Source: Oribacterium sp. C9 (GTDB lineage Bacteria > Bacillota > Clostridia > Lachnospirales > Lachnospiraceae). From it: a stretch of DNA of 64,000 nt. The stretch covers positions 62,001 to 126,000 of the forward strand of contig NZ_MUHW01000006.1 of assembly GCF_002007235.1 (NCBI RefSeq). The letters run 5' to 3'. Shown here piece by piece: positions 44,418 to 54,527 of the stretch. Below the pieces are notes generated by a model. The model searched no databases and had not been told where the DNA came from. It saw nothing but the letters and a program-made list of their open reading frames with translations. Made by a program: the position numbers and the translations under genes. Every line of letters begins with the position of its first letter. Within the stretch, counting starts at the first letter, position 1.

Positions 44418-45416
44418 ATGAGCGAAAAATTGAAAAATGAATTCAGAAATGAGAAAGAAAAACTCAGCAGGATGAGCTTCGGGCAGAAAGCTCAGTACAT
44501 ATTTGATTACTATAAATTCTATATTATCGCATTTGTGGTGGCAGTCTCACTTATCTATTATGTTGTGACCACATTCCTAAACAACAAACCTCTGGCGTTT
44601 TACTGCATGATGCTCAATGCTTCCGGCCCGGAGGTATCCATGAGTGAGGAAGAGCTTGAATCCCGGTTCGCGGCATTTGCGGAAGTGAACGATGGAAGCG
44701 AAAAGGTAGTCATCGACACCACGGCTTCCTTCAATCCCAATGTCAACAGCCAGTACTCCATGGCTCAGAATGCGAAGATCACTGCTCTTTTTGCATCTCA
44801 TGATCTGGATGCCATGGTCATAGATCCGGGTGTTTTCACATATTATGGGCTGAATGGAGCATTCACTGACCTAAGAGAAGTTCTGAACGACGATGAGTTT
44901 GAGAAATACAGATCCGGGAACCGCATTTACTACATCGACGGAGCGATTCAGGAGAAGCTGAAAAATCTTGACGCGGATCAGACAGAAAGTGTTATGGCGG
45001 CAGAAAGCGGAGCTGAAGTTTCGGAGCCGAAAACCGGAGCCGATGCCGGAGCCATAAAAAACGGAGATAAGAGTCGTGAGACAGGAGATCCGGAAGCTGT
45101 AAATGATGTCGCCGGGGAAAATAGAAGCGACATAACAGCTGAGAGCAGCGATTCTTCAGAGGAGACTCTCGGTGAGATGGCGCAGTTCGCTGCAGAGCTC
45201 ATGGGTGAACCGGATGTTGTTTCAAGAGAAGCTTTTACAGTTCCTGATCCTGAAAAGATGGAAGACCCGATTCCTGTAGGAATCATCGTCACAGATGCAC
45301 CAAAGATAGCAGATGGCGGATTTTTCAGCAGGACAGTTCCGGTTTTCGGAGTTCCGGTCGTTTCGGAGAGGAAGGAGCTTTCGGTTAAATTCCTTCATTT
45401 TCTGGAAGAGAGATGA
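44418..45416 (+). CDS. Single-pass membrane protein, function unknown
   Basis: Basic, charged N-terminus with MSFGQKAQYIFDYYKF, then one transmembrane helix (FYIIAFVVAVSLIYYVVTTFL, residues 34-54). The outer domain of about 280 residues starts with NASGPEV and contains an unstructured insertion rich in Ala, Glu and Ser between about 195 and 260. The end FLHFLEER is regular. The N-terminal motif recurs, to my recollection, in Clostridial proteins of unknown role. No signal of enzyme activity. Stands alone between divergent leader and a convergent metalloprotease-like gene. Confidence 0.65.
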   Translation: MSEKLKNEFRNEKEKLSRMSFGQKAQYIFDYYKFYIIAFVVAVSLIYYVVTTFLNNKPLAFYCMMLNASGPEVSMSEEELESRFAAFAEVNDGSEKVVIDTTASFNPNVNSQYSMAQNAKITALFASHDLDAMVIDPGVFTYYGLNGAFTDLREVLNDDEFEKYRSGNRIYYIDGAIQEKLKNLDADQTESVMAAESGAEVSEPKTGADAGAIKNGDKSRETGDPEAVNDVAGENRSDITAESSDSSEETLGEMAQFAAELMGEPDVVSREAFTVPDPEKMEDPIPVGIIVTDAPKIADGGFFSRTVPVFGVPVVSERKELSVKFLHFLEER

Positions 45417-45470
45417 TGCTGAGATCAAATTACTGATATGTATGAGAAAATATTATACAGCGGTCCGGGC

Positions 45471-45505
45471 ACTGAGGATGCATATTGGGGAATTACATCC
45501 TCAGT
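45471..45505. repeat. Perfect 10-bp inverted repeat at convergent gene ends
   Basis: ACTGAGGATG (45471-45480) and CATCCTCAGT (45496-45505) flank a 15-nt loop at the ends of two convergent genes. No T run follows, so terminator function is uncertain. Confidence 0.5.
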
Positions 45506-46724
45506 AGCCCAGTGTCCCGTTTTCGTTATAGTAGACCACCATCAGGTCAACCACATGTCCGTAGCTTAGGACTCCGGTTGACTGTCCGTTGTACTTGAGA
45601 TATGCGTCGTTCAGCTTTTCCTGAGTTTCCGCAATTTTTGTTTCATACCGGTCCCAGAATTCATTGTTGTACTGCATATCCTGACGGGTGTAGCTGTTTA
45701 TCCGGCTGTAGAGTTCTACGAATTTTTCAGGATCTGCCTTTGCGAGAGCATTGCCCGCATAGACCCATGCGGAAACGTAACCTGAATAATTGAAATAAGC
45801 ATCCTCTGAACCGATGGTCGCAAGTATGGCAATGAAATTCGCCTCTTCTTCCTGCATATAGCCGCGAAGATGTGACAGCTCATGGCATACGGTGAAGGGA
45901 ATATCGTAATATGGTATGTCGCGATTGTAGTTTGCTTCAATTGTAAAAGGTGAGTACACACCTGTTACCTGCTGTATGCTAAGTATCCATGAATTTATAA
46001 GAGGCTTGGGGAAAGGGTAATGCCCCGAAAGTCTGGGGAATTTTGCACCGATCTTTTCCATTGCAGCCTGACCTGCCTTTCCGGTATTCCAAAGATAGGG
46101 CAGGGAAGGCTTTTTCGAGAACCGGTTTTCACCGAGAACAGCTCCATTGTACAGTCTGACAGGTAAAACAGTCGTATCAGAAGAGGTGTGTTCCGGAGAA
46201 ACTTCGCCGGAGACATTGGACACGGAAAGTGCAGCTGAGTCATTACCGGAATATAGTGCGGATTCTGATCTGTTTATATTGTCTACCAGATATTCGCAAA
46301 GCTTCGTAAGAGTTTCCTCGTTGAGATCAGGTGAAACTGAACTTAATCCGGCTTCGGCAGAGAAGCTGGCTCTTCGGTAATTGATGCCACAGTTAAATAC
46401 ATAAAGCGTGAAAAGCAGTGACAGGATCAGAAACAGATGACCGATAAATACAGTCAGACGTCTTATTCCTGAAACGATCTGAAAAACAAGATCCACCGGG
46501 ATAAAAACGAGCAATGCATACAGAAGTATCTCCACCAGCGAAAAGGGCAGAAGTCCTGTGATTCTGCTTATCAGAAGACTTCCGAAGCGGTAGATGGTGT
46601 GGGAATAGACATTGGCAAAAAAAGGAGTTCCTGCGGCGAGACAGCTTGCCGTGAGAGCCATGAGATCAAAAATAAGTGCGATGAAATATAGTTTATATTT
46701 TCTTATAAAAACCTTCAAATTCAT
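45501..46724 (-). CDS. DUF3810-type membrane protein with zinc-metallopeptidase motif
   Basis: N-terminal transmembrane segments (three in the first 130 residues). The outer part has TVCHELSHLRGYMQEEEANFIA, with the HExxH zinc motif as HELSH and a downstream Glu, typical of DUF3810 family proteins whose substrate is unknown. ATG 46724 preferred; an in-frame TTG at 46736 has no better ribosome site. The gene is convergent with the one at 44418. Confidence 0.82.
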   Translation of the reverse strand: MNLKVFIRKYKLYFIALIFDLMALTASCLAAGTPFFANVYSHTIYRFGSLLISRITGLLPFSLVEILLYALLVFIPVDLVFQIVSGIRRLTVFIGHLFLILSLLFTLYVFNCGINYRRASFSAEAGLSSVSPDLNEETLTKLCEYLVDNINRSESALYSGNDSAALSVSNVSGEVSPEHTSSDTTVLPVRLYNGAVLGENRFSKKPSLPYLWNTGKAGQAAMEKIGAKFPRLSGHYPFPKPLINSWILSIQQVTGVYSPFTIEANYNRDIPYYDIPFTVCHELSHLRGYMQEEEANFIAILATIGSEDAYFNYSGYVSAWVYAGNALAKADPEKFVELYSRINSYTRQDMQYNNEFWDRYETKIAETQEKLNDAYLKYNGQSTGVLSYGHVVDLMVVYYNENGTLGY

Positions 46725-46962
46725 GTCAATAACCAAATTTAAAAATAGGATATACTAAAGCCGTATTAATTCACCGACATTTTACTACATCGGGACAGAC
46801 CGGTCAAAACACGTGGAAAGTGAATTGTAATTAAATTGTTCATTCACATGTCGGGAGTCATTGGATATAATGGCTCAGGTGTCAGGAGCCACACAGATGA
46901 CTTTTCCTATTTTAGATTGGCTCGATACAGAGACACGCACGTCACATATTTAAGAGGTAGAT

Positions 46963-48336
46963 ATGAAACATAAAAGACTTTTTGCCATCGCTGCGGCAGC
47001 AGTGATCAGTACAAATATATGCATGAGCGCTCTGGCTGAGGAGAATTCAGTCAGCGTCATCGTAGCTTCCGAGCCTGCCAATGCTTCTGCAGGGGCAGAT
47101 TCGCAGTCAGTTTCATCAGAGCAGATCGAGACTGCGGCTATAGTTGATTCAACCGAAACACAGGCGGCTTCCGAAACGACGACATCTCAGGTTTCGGTAA
47201 ATACAGCTTCAACAGGAAGTGCGGTTAATGCCGCTTCAGAGTTTGGACCTTCAGTGGGAGGGGCTGTTAATGTTATGAATACAACTTCTGAATTCGGACC
47301 TATGGCAGGTGGTGCCGTGGTAACATCGGCGTCATCAGGCGCAGCAGCTGATTCATCTGACAGCGGATATGGAGAGACATTGCCGCTTCCTGCAGGCTAC
47401 CATTTCAACAATGTGGCTACATATACTTATGAGAACATGGTGTCTGACTTAAGTGTACTCAAGGCAAACTATCCCGGTATGATGCTGGACAGCATCGCCA
47501 CTACAGCGGATAACCGTGCCCTCTATCATGTTGTGGTTGGAAATCCTATGGCTAAGCACAAGGTTCTGGTTCATGCGGGAATACATGCCAGAGAGTACAT
47601 CACCTGTCAGGTGGTGATGAGAGAGATAGCATCACTTCTGGAGATGCAGAAGCAGGGAACTGTCTATAGCGGATGCAATGTTGCGGATCTTCTTCAGAAC
47701 ACCTGTATCCATTTCGTTCCTATGGTGGATCCTGACGGTATCACTCTGGTACAGGGCGGTGTGGAAGCACTTCAGACCGACGGCGCGAAGATGTCCGTAA
47801 TGAGCATTGCCCAGATGGACGGCGCTCAGGACATGGGAAATTATGTGCGCACATGGAAGAACAACATTAACGGTGTAAACCTGAACCGAAACTTTGATGC
47901 CAACTGGGAAGAGACCGCTTCAAAGGTCGATCATCCGTCTTCCATGAACTACAAGGGTTCTGCCGCGGAGTCAGAGGTGGAGTCAAAGGCATTGGCAGAC
48001 CTCACCAGAGCTATCATGCCGAACAGAACCATAAGCTACCACACGCAGGGAAGAGTTATCTACTGGTATTTCGGAGACAGCGGTAACTACAAGAACGAGG
48101 GCTTCAATCTGGCTACCATCGTTCATAACAATACAAATTACAGCATTTCCAATTCCTGGGCTCCTAAGGATGCTGCGGGCTTCAAGGACTGGGCTGTTCA
48201 GAAGCTGGATATCCCTTCAGTTACCATCGAGTGCGGTCTCGGAACCTCACCTGTGGAAGAGGAGCAGATAAACAGGATCTGGGCTGAGAACGACGGTATC
48301 CTTCCGGATATAATGATCGATCTTTTGAATAAGTGA
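46963..48336 (+). CDS. Secreted M14-family zinc carboxypeptidase
   Basis: Exported peptidase that removes C-terminal residues or cleaves gamma-glutamyl-meso-DAP-type bonds in cell wall. Signal peptide (ends at ALAEE), then a Ser/Thr/Ala-rich spacer with two copies of SEFGPxxGGAV (about 89-98 and 107-117). Catalytic domain: zinc ligands in IHAREYI (H and E) and the later SYHTQG; NGVNLNRNFDANW holds the substrate-binding Arg/Asn region; catalytic Glu is in VTIECGLG. Length 457 aa. Close to the M14 carboxypeptidases of Firmicutes that act on peptidoglycan stems, but substrate not proven. Confidence 0.92.
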   Translation: MKHKRLFAIAAAAVISTNICMSALAEENSVSVIVASEPANASAGADSQSVSSEQIETAAIVDSTETQAASETTTSQVSVNTASTGSAVNAASEFGPSVGGAVNVMNTTSEFGPMAGGAVVTSASSGAAADSSDSGYGETLPLPAGYHFNNVATYTYENMVSDLSVLKANYPGMMLDSIATTADNRALYHVVVGNPMAKHKVLVHAGIHAREYITCQVVMREIASLLEMQKQGTVYSGCNVADLLQNTCIHFVPMVDPDGITLVQGGVEALQTDGAKMSVMSIAQMDGAQDMGNYVRTWKNNINGVNLNRNFDANWEETASKVDHPSSMNYKGSAAESEVESKALADLTRAIMPNRTISYHTQGRVIYWYFGDSGNYKNEGFNLATIVHNNTNYSISNSWAPKDAAGFKDWAVQKLDIPSVTIECGLGTSPVEEEQINRIWAENDGILPDIMIDLLNK

Positions 48337-48345
48337 TCTTGAGAG

Positions 48346-48394
48346 AAGGTCCGTGGACGATTTTTCGTCCCGGGCTTTCTTTTTTTGGTGTTTA
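48346..48394 (+). terminator. Terminator after the carboxypeptidase gene
   Basis: An imperfect stem (AAGGTCCGTGGACG with CGTCCCGGGCTTTC) is followed by a run of seven T. Confidence 0.8.
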
Positions 48395-48459
48395 GTATAT
48401 AATCAAAGTAATTAGATTTGTGTTTTTCGGCTGTTTTTTGAACACATGTAGGTTGAGAT

Positions 48460-50637
48460 ATGAACAGTTTAGAGTTTGAAGAGTATATAGTTAACAACGT
48501 TGAAAAGGCCATCACAAATTCCTGGATCAAGATATTTTACCAGCCGATAATGCGCGTGAAAAGTGATAAACTTTCCGGTCTGGAAGCCCTCGCAAGGTGG
48601 GAGGATCCGGTGTATGGTCTGCTTATTCCTGATGATTTTCTGCCTGTTCTGGAGAAGCATGGGGTGGTGCACCATCTTGACAGCTTTGCAGTCATGGAAG
48701 TCTGCAAGCTCCTTCGTGAAAGACTCAATAATGATAAGGCTGTGGTGCCTATCTCCATAAATCTGTCTGAAAAGGATTTTGAATTATGCGACATTTTCGA
48801 GGTCGTTGATTCTATCGTAACCAAATATGAGATAACAAAGGAATTTATCAATGTAGAAGTAACAGAGTCTGCGTTTGCCAGAGACTCTGAGAAGCTGCGA
48901 GAGGGTATAGAGAAGTTCCGTGATGCAGGTTATCAGCTGTGGGTGGATGACTTCGGAAGCCGCTCTTCTTTGAATGTCCTGACGGACTATGATTTTTACG
49001 GTATCAAGATAGATGTGGATTTCATCCGTGAGTTCACGAAAAAGGCTGTGAGCATCATAAAGTCGGTCGCTTCCATGGCGAAGGGCATAGGCATCCAGAC
49101 TCTGGCAGAAGGAGTCGAGACGGAAAAGGAGCTGGATTTCCTGAAGGCTATAGGATTCGAAAAGATTCAGGGCGATATCTTCGGTAAGCCGCTGCCGCTT
49201 TCACAGTGTATGGAAGAGCTGGAAAACAAGGGAGTAGTTATAGAGACTCCTAATGAAAGCGGCGTTTCAGGAGATTCATATTCCGGAGAAGTGGCTTATA
49301 CGATTGAGCGTGATGAAGCAGCTGCTGAAAAGATAAGAAATCTCAATATGAAATGGAAGCAGCTCTACGACATTTATAACGGAGTTTATCTTCTGAATCT
49401 GGATGAGGATTCTTTTGAGGTTCTTTACGGAGTCGCTGAGAACGGGGAGGCCATAAAGGGAAGTATCAAAGGCATCACCAGTGATCATGCCGACAGGTTC
49501 GTTTTTGCCGAAGACAGTAAGCATTATCTCAAGTTCTTCGAGGCTGAGACCCTGGAACAGAAGATCAACGGGTCTGAGCGAGGTTTTATCAATGCTTACA
49601 TCAGAACGAAGACCCCTCATGGCGACTACACCTGGAAGATATACCTGGCGCTGATGACGGCTCCGCAGCAGGCGCTTGTTTTCGTGCGTAATGCAGACTC
49701 AATCAAGGCCAATGCATGGTCCGAGTATTATCGTAATTATACCGATGCAGTAAGAGGAGATCTCGGTATGGAGCTTACCAAGGATCTTCTGTGGGATAAC
49801 CTGAACAGGAACTCGAATCTGGGGATCTTCTGGAAGGATAAGCAGCGCCGCTTCGTTGGTGCGAACCAGAAGTTTATGGACTACTATGGATTCAAGACCC
49901 CTGCAGATTTCATCGGTAAGACTGATGAGGATATGGGCTGGCATATAGTGTCAGAGCCGTACAGGAAGGATGAGTACAGAGTCCTGAGAGAAGGTGCTGT
50001 TACGAGAAGAGTGCAGGGACACTGTATCGCCCATGGAAGTATCAGAGATATACTTGCCTCCAAGATGCCTGTTTATGACAACGGACGAATCATAGGACTG
50101 GTAGGATATTTTGAGGATATAACCGAGACAGAGCAGGACAGAGCGAGAAAGGTGGATCTTCAGGAAACCGATAATCTTACCGGTCTACTCAATATTCGCG
50201 GTATGATGACTGCCACTGCAACATACAAGGATGAATATGAGAGAAGGGGTACGGATTTCGTAGAGGTATTTTTCTCTCTGGATAATTTTGAGGAACTCAA
50301 GAACCTGCACGGTCACGCCTTCGGAGATGAGATTTTGTATGCCTGCGGCAAGAAGCTGGCGAACGGTTTCGGCACCACAGCTACACTTGTGCGTTATTCT
50401 GGAGATGATTTCATGGCATTCACGCAGTTCATGAATCCTAGGGAAGTGGATGCCTTTGCAGCAAAGGTAAGGAGACTCGTATCCGAGATCCACAACGTAA
50501 ACGGATATAACTGTACGCTTTATCCGTCACTGGGAGTGGTAAAGTATTCAGAGATAAAGGATATAAACAAGATGCACGATATCGGACATATGCGTATGCA
50601 GGAAGAAAGAGAAATGCATAAACGAAATATGAGTTGA
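48460..50637 (+). CDS. Cyclic-di-GMP protein: EAL, PAS and degenerate GGDEF domains
   Basis: EAL phosphodiesterase domain at residues 1-260: EALARW (42-47), NVEVTESAF, DDFGSRSSLNVL and LAEGVET, QGDIFGKPLP. The usual DDFGxGxS is DDFGSRSS, with Arg for Gly. Residues 280-430 are an unrecognised module beginning near MKWKQLYDIYNGVYL. A PAS domain follows (about 435-570, IFWKDKQRRFVGANQKFMDYYG). The C-terminal GGDEF-like domain has SGDDF in place of GG(D/E)EF, so it is probably inactive as a cyclase. The EAL-first order is unusual; most are GGDEF-EAL. Probably c-di-GMP hydrolysis tuned by the PAS and GGDEF modules. Cytosolic. Confidence 0.9.
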   Translation: MNSLEFEEYIVNNVEKAITNSWIKIFYQPIMRVKSDKLSGLEALARWEDPVYGLLIPDDFLPVLEKHGVVHHLDSFAVMEVCKLLRERLNNDKAVVPISINLSEKDFELCDIFEVVDSIVTKYEITKEFINVEVTESAFARDSEKLREGIEKFRDAGYQLWVDDFGSRSSLNVLTDYDFYGIKIDVDFIREFTKKAVSIIKSVASMAKGIGIQTLAEGVETEKELDFLKAIGFEKIQGDIFGKPLPLSQCMEELENKGVVIETPNESGVSGDSYSGEVAYTIERDEAAAEKIRNLNMKWKQLYDIYNGVYLLNLDEDSFEVLYGVAENGEAIKGSIKGITSDHADRFVFAEDSKHYLKFFEAETLEQKINGSERGFINAYIRTKTPHGDYTWKIYLALMTAPQQALVFVRNADSIKANAWSEYYRNYTDAVRGDLGMELTKDLLWDNLNRNSNLGIFWKDKQRRFVGANQKFMDYYGFKTPADFIGKTDEDMGWHIVSEPYRKDEYRVLREGAVTRRVQGHCIAHGSIRDILASKMPVYDNGRIIGLVGYFEDITETEQDRARKVDLQETDNLTGLLNIRGMMTATATYKDEYERRGTDFVEVFFSLDNFEELKNLHGHAFGDEILYACGKKLANGFGTTATLVRYSGDDFMAFTQFMNPREVDAFAAKVRRLVSEIHNVNGYNCTLYPSLGVVKYSEIKDINKMHDIGHMRMQEEREMHKRNMS

Positions 50638-50706
50638 TATATCTTGCGCTTATATCAGAAAAGTTGTAAAATCTAGGAAATTTACGATGAAATATTAAAG
50701 TATAAC

Positions 50707-50746
50707 GCCAGATCGACTGAGCGGTTTGTTTCAGCGATCTGGCTTT
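50707..50746 (+). terminator. Hairpin upstream of glnS
   Basis: GCCAGATCG (50707-50715) with CGATCTGGC (50735-50743), with inner CTGA/TTCAG pairing, then TTTAGTTTTGA. It ends the c-di-GMP gene transcript; the glnS ribosome site follows within 20 bp. Confidence 0.65.
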
Positions 50747-50765
50747 AGTTTTGAGGAGGACTTAT

Positions 50766-52472
50766 ATGTCTGAGGAAATTAGAAACGAAAATGGAGAACT
50801 TGAGGCAAAGCCACAGGAATCCAAGCATTTTATCGAGCGAGAGATAGACAAGGATCTTGCAGAGGGCGTTTACGATCACGTGCAGACAAGATTCCCTCCG
50901 GAGCCTAACGGATATCTTCATATCGGTCATGCCAAGTCCATCATCCTGAATTCAGGACTTGCAAAGGAGTACGGCGGAAAGTTCAACCTTCGTTTTGACG
51001 ATACAAATCCGATGAAGGAAAAGACAGAGTTCGTAGATGCCATAAAGAGAGATGTAGAGTGGCTCGGCGCAGAGTTCGAGAACAGAGTATACTTTGCATC
51101 AGATTACTTTGACATCATGTATGAGAAGGCAGAGCTTCTTATAAATAAGGGACTTGCTTTCGTTGATGATCTTACAGCAGAGCAGATCACAGAGTTCAGA
51201 GGTGATTTCACTACACCGGGTAAGGAGTCTCCTAACCGTAACAGAAGTATCGAAGAGAACCTTCAGCTTTTCCGCGACATGAAGGCAGGAAAGTATGAGG
51301 ACGGAACTCTGACACTTCGTGCGAAGATCGATATGGCTTCTCCTAACCTCAACATGAGAGATCCGATCATCTACCGTGTAGCTCACATGCATCATCACAA
51401 CACAGGTGACAAGTGGTGCATCTATCCTATGTATGATTTCGCACATCCTATCGAGGATGCTGTCGAGGGTATCACACATTCCATCTGTACTCTTGAGTTT
51501 GAGGATCACAGACCTCTCTATGACTGGGTAGTTCAGCATTGTGATTTTGAGAATCCTCCAAGACAGATCGAGTTCGCGAAGCTTTACCTCACAAACGTTG
51601 TAACAGGTAAGAGATATATCAAGAAACTGGTTGAGGACGGTGTAGTAGACGGATGGGACGATCCTCGTCTCGTAACTATCGCAGCCCTCAGAAGACGTGG
51701 ATATACACCTGCATCTATCCGCATGTTTGTTGAGCTTTCAGGTATTTCGAAGGCAAATTCAAGCTCTGATTACTCACTTCTTGAGTACTGCATCAGAGAG
51801 GATCTGAAGCTTAAGGATAAGCGTATGATGGCTGTTATCGATCCTATCAAGCTCGTTATCGATAACTATCCGGAAGGTCAGACAGAGATGCTCACAGTTC
51901 CTAACAACCTTGAGAACGAGGAGCTGGGAAGCCGTGAGGTTCCTTTCTCCAGAGAGCTTTACATCGAGAGAGATGATTTCATGATCGAGCCTCCTAAGAA
52001 GTATAAGAGACTTTACGTAGGTAATGAGGTTCGTCTCATGTCTGCATATTTTGTAAAGGCTGAGTCCTATGAGACTGATGCTGATGGCAATGTTACTGTT
52101 GTTCATTGTACTTATGACCCTGAGACCAAGTCAGGTTCAGGATTTGAGGGACGTAAGGTAAAGGGAACCATTCATTGGGTCAATGCTCCTACCGCAGGTC
52201 AGGTGACAGTACGTCTCTATGAGCAGCTTATAGACGAAGAGAAGGGCAAGCTCAACGACGACGGAACACTGAACTTCAACCCTAACTCACTTACTACAGT
52301 TACGAACTGCATGGTTGAGCCTGAGCTTATGGATGTAAAGCCATATGACAGCTTCCAGTTTGTACGTAACGGTTTCTTCTGCGTGGACAGCAAGGATTCC
52401 ACAGAGGGACATCCTGTATATAACAGAGTTGTAGGTCTGAAGTCTTCTTTCAAGCTTCCGACACAGAACTGA
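50766..52472 (+). CDS. glnS: Glutaminyl-tRNA synthetase
   Basis: Charges tRNA-Gln with glutamine. Class I signature [15 protein letters not shown] (44-58), NLRFDDTNP, and the anticodon-binding beta-barrel C-terminal half with YVGNEVRLM and TIHWVNAP. The KMSKS loop reads VVTGKR (278-283) rather than the usual VMSKR, keeping the lysine. Length 568 aa from ATG 50766, which follows GAGGAGG. An in-frame start at 50751 would lack a ribosome site. Many Firmicutes lack GlnRS and amidate Glu-tRNA-Gln instead, so its presence points to an acquired lineage trait. Confidence 0.96.
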   Translation: MSEEIRNENGELEAKPQESKHFIEREIDKDLAEGVYDHVQTRFPPEPNGYLHIGHAKSIILNSGLAKEYGGKFNLRFDDTNPMKEKTEFVDAIKRDVEWLGAEFENRVYFASDYFDIMYEKAELLINKGLAFVDDLTAEQITEFRGDFTTPGKESPNRNRSIEENLQLFRDMKAGKYEDGTLTLRAKIDMASPNLNMRDPIIYRVAHMHHHNTGDKWCIYPMYDFAHPIEDAVEGITHSICTLEFEDHRPLYDWVVQHCDFENPPRQIEFAKLYLTNVVTGKRYIKKLVEDGVVDGWDDPRLVTIAALRRRGYTPASIRMFVELSGISKANSSSDYSLLEYCIREDLKLKDKRMMAVIDPIKLVIDNYPEGQTEMLTVPNNLENEELGSREVPFSRELYIERDDFMIEPPKKYKRLYVGNEVRLMSAYFVKAESYETDADGNVTVVHCTYDPETKSGSGFEGRKVKGTIHWVNAPTAGQVTVRLYEQLIDEEKGKLNDDGTLNFNPNSLTTVTNCMVEPELMDVKPYDSFQFVRNGFFCVDSKDSTEGHPVYNRVVGLKSSFKLPTQN

Positions 52473-52585
52473 TCTGAGGAAACACGGATATAATCATTAT
52501 TTTCTCAGAGCCGCCGGCGGATGGCACGGATTTTCAAAGGAAATCTTGTCCGGCATAAGTATTAAACAAGAAAAATATCAATAGA

Positions 52586-52625
52586 AAAGGTGATCACCTC
52601 GATTTCAGAGGTGGTCACCTTTTTA
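52586..52625 (+). terminator. Terminator after glnS
   Basis: AAAGGTGATCACCTC, loop GATTTCA, GAGGTGGTCACCTT with a short T run. Very strong stem. Confidence 0.9.
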
Positions 52626-52691
52626 GATGCTCGAAGCCAGACTGGTTTAAAATGATGAAACAGATGGCTTCATTGCATATGAAGTCTGTTT

Positions 52692-53525
52692 TTATACAGC
52701 TATATCTGTTGGCACATCACTGTGGAGAGGATCAGGATCCTTCCTGACAAGCTCCATGGGAACTATACCCTTGAAGTTTCTTCCGTGACAGTGAGCTTCT
52801 GTGATATAAGCCTCGACACCGAAGAAATCCCGGATGTTGTTTTCTGTGATAACATCAGGAGTATCCCCGAAAATATAGCTGTTTTTCCCGAGAAGCAGAG
52901 TTTTGTCCGCACATCTCAGTGCGTGGTCCGGATAATGGGTATTGATTATGATGGAAAGGTTGTTCCGAGAAAGAGCCTCTATGGTTTCCAGAACGATCAT
53001 CTGATTTTTCATATCGAGACCGGTTTCCGGTTCGTCCATTATGAGGAGTTCGGGCTCCTTGATGAGAGCTCTGGCGATAAGCACCATCTGGAGCTGACCT
53101 CCGCTCAGGGTATTGCAGGACTGTTCTGCCAGATCGGATATGCCGAACTGCTCAAGAAGCCTATATGCTTTTTCGTAGTCGGACTTTGTTGGAGTCATTC
53201 CGATGCCTATATTCTGAGAAAGCCCCATGACAACCATATCGAGAGCGCTGTATCCGAATACGAGCTTTCTTGCCTGAGGGACATAGCTTATATAGTTCCA
53301 CATTTCTCTTTCCTTCATTCGGGAGACGGGGATGTCCTGTATGGTTACATCACCATCTTTTAAAGTGAGAAAATGCATGAGACAGCGGAGCAGTGTGGTC
53401 TTTCCTGCGCCGTTTGGTCCAAGTATGGCGAGAGTTGAGCCCTTCGGTACATCGAAGGAGAGATCTTCAAAAAGCATGGGACCATGTTTTTTATAGGAAA
53501 AACTGATATTTCTGGCTTTAAGCAT
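52692..53525 (-). CDS. ABC transporter ATPase, FecE/BtuD type
   Basis: Energises import of iron complexes, cobalamin or haem. Walker A GPNGAGKTT (about 35-43), signature LSGGQ, Walker B LLIMDEPETGLD, plus the H-loop in IINTHYPDH. Length 277 aa. ATG 53525 chosen for GGAGG nine bases upstream; GTG 53534 lies too near the site. It overlaps the permease gene end by 8 bp. Last gene of the operon with the nitrogenase-like proteins. Confidence 0.95.
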   Translation of the reverse strand: MLKARNISFSYKKHGPMLFEDLSFDVPKGSTLAILGPNGAGKTTLLRCLMHFLTLKDGDVTIQDIPVSRMKEREMWNYISYVPQARKLVFGYSALDMVVMGLSQNIGIGMTPTKSDYEKAYRLLEQFGISDLAEQSCNTLSGGQLQMVLIARALIKEPELLIMDEPETGLDMKNQMIVLETIEALSRNNLSIIINTHYPDHALRCADKTLLLGKNSYIFGDTPDVITENNIRDFFGVEAYITEAHCHGRNFKGIVPMELVRKDPDPLHSDVPTDIAV

Positions 53526-54522
53526 TCCAGGCACCTCCTGTTCTGCGGAGCATAAGTGCGAAAATAGGAGCTCCGACCAGTGCTGTAAGTATGGAAAGCG
53601 GAATTTCCGCTGCAGTGAGACTCCGGGCGCAGGTGTCTATGATGATCATGTAGGTGGCGCCTGTCAGTATGCTCAAGGGCAGGAGCTGCCTGTGATCATT
53701 GCCAGCCAGCATACGTGTGAGATGTGGTATGGCAAGTCCGACGAAGGAAATGACTCCGCACATGGACACCACTGTGGCGGCTATAACTGTGGTTGCGATA
53801 ACTACCAGAAGTCTCGTTTGTTTCAGGTTTATACCAAGTGACTTAGCTTCATCCTCTGAAAGGGAGATGACATTGAGCCTCCATCGTATGAGCCACAGAA
53901 GAAGCACTGCAGTGCCGATGAGAGGGAGGGCATAGAGCACATTGGACATGGATGAGCCTGCCATGCTTCCCATGAGCCAGTATGTGATGGATGGAAGCTT
54001 CTGCTCGGGGTCGGCTATATACTTTATGAAGGATGTCAATGCTTCAAAAACCGATCCTACGATGATGCCTGAAAGGACCAGCATCAGAGTGCTGTTTGTG
54101 TCCTTTTTTCTGCTGATGATGTAGGTGAGGCACATTCCTACGAAGCCGAATATCATGGAGAAGGTCTCCACATAGGCGAAGTGGGAGAACAGCAGTATAC
54201 CTAAAGCTGCGCCGAAACCGGCACTATAGGAGACACCCAGAACGTGGGTGCTCACCAGAGGGTTGCCGAACATGGCCTGCAGAGCAACACCGGATACTGA
54301 AAGTCCGGCACCTGTGATGAAGGCAATGATGACTCTCGGGATGCGGACACCCCACATGAGAGTTTTCAGCATGGGGTCATTTTCCCTTCCGGAAATAAGA
54401 TATATGATGACATCTCCTGCGGATATGGTGTATCTTCCGATGCACAAAGCTGCAATTATCACTATAAGTGTGATAATTGCAGCCATACAGAAGATAAGCC
54501 TAAAACGTTTATCTCTGTTCAT
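53518..54522 (-). CDS. ABC transporter permease, FecCD/BtuC type
   Basis: Membrane subunit for import of iron-siderophore, cobalamin or haem. About ten hydrophobic helices over 334 residues, with the FecCD-family stretches WGVRIPRVIIAFITGAGLSVSGVALQAMFGNPL and CGVISFVGLAIPHLTRMLAGNDHR. It lies 6 bp downstream of the binding-protein gene and overlaps the ATPase gene. Substrate is not resolved by sequence. Confidence 0.95.
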   Translation of the reverse strand: MNRDKRFRLIFCMAAIITLIVIIAALCIGRYTISAGDVIIYLISGRENDPMLKTLMWGVRIPRVIIAFITGAGLSVSGVALQAMFGNPLVSTHVLGVSYSAGFGAALGILLFSHFAYVETFSMIFGFVGMCLTYIISRKKDTNSTLMLVLSGIIVGSVFEALTSFIKYIADPEQKLPSITYWLMGSMAGSSMSNVLYALPLIGTAVLLLWLIRWRLNVISLSEDEAKSLGINLKQTRLLVVIATTVIAATVVSMCGVISFVGLAIPHLTRMLAGNDHRQLLPLSILTGATYMIIIDTCARSLTAAEIPLSILTALVGAPIFALMLRRTGGAWNA

Positions 54523-54527
54523 GCCTA

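Noticed and set aside
50638-50765. T-box leader for glnS
   Set aside because: The leader is too short and has no T-box sequence; the hairpin fits a terminator of the previous gene.
52722-53363. 213-codon plus-strand frame over the FecE-type ATPase gene
   Set aside because: Opposite-strand shadow of a gene with full Walker A, signature and Walker B motifs.
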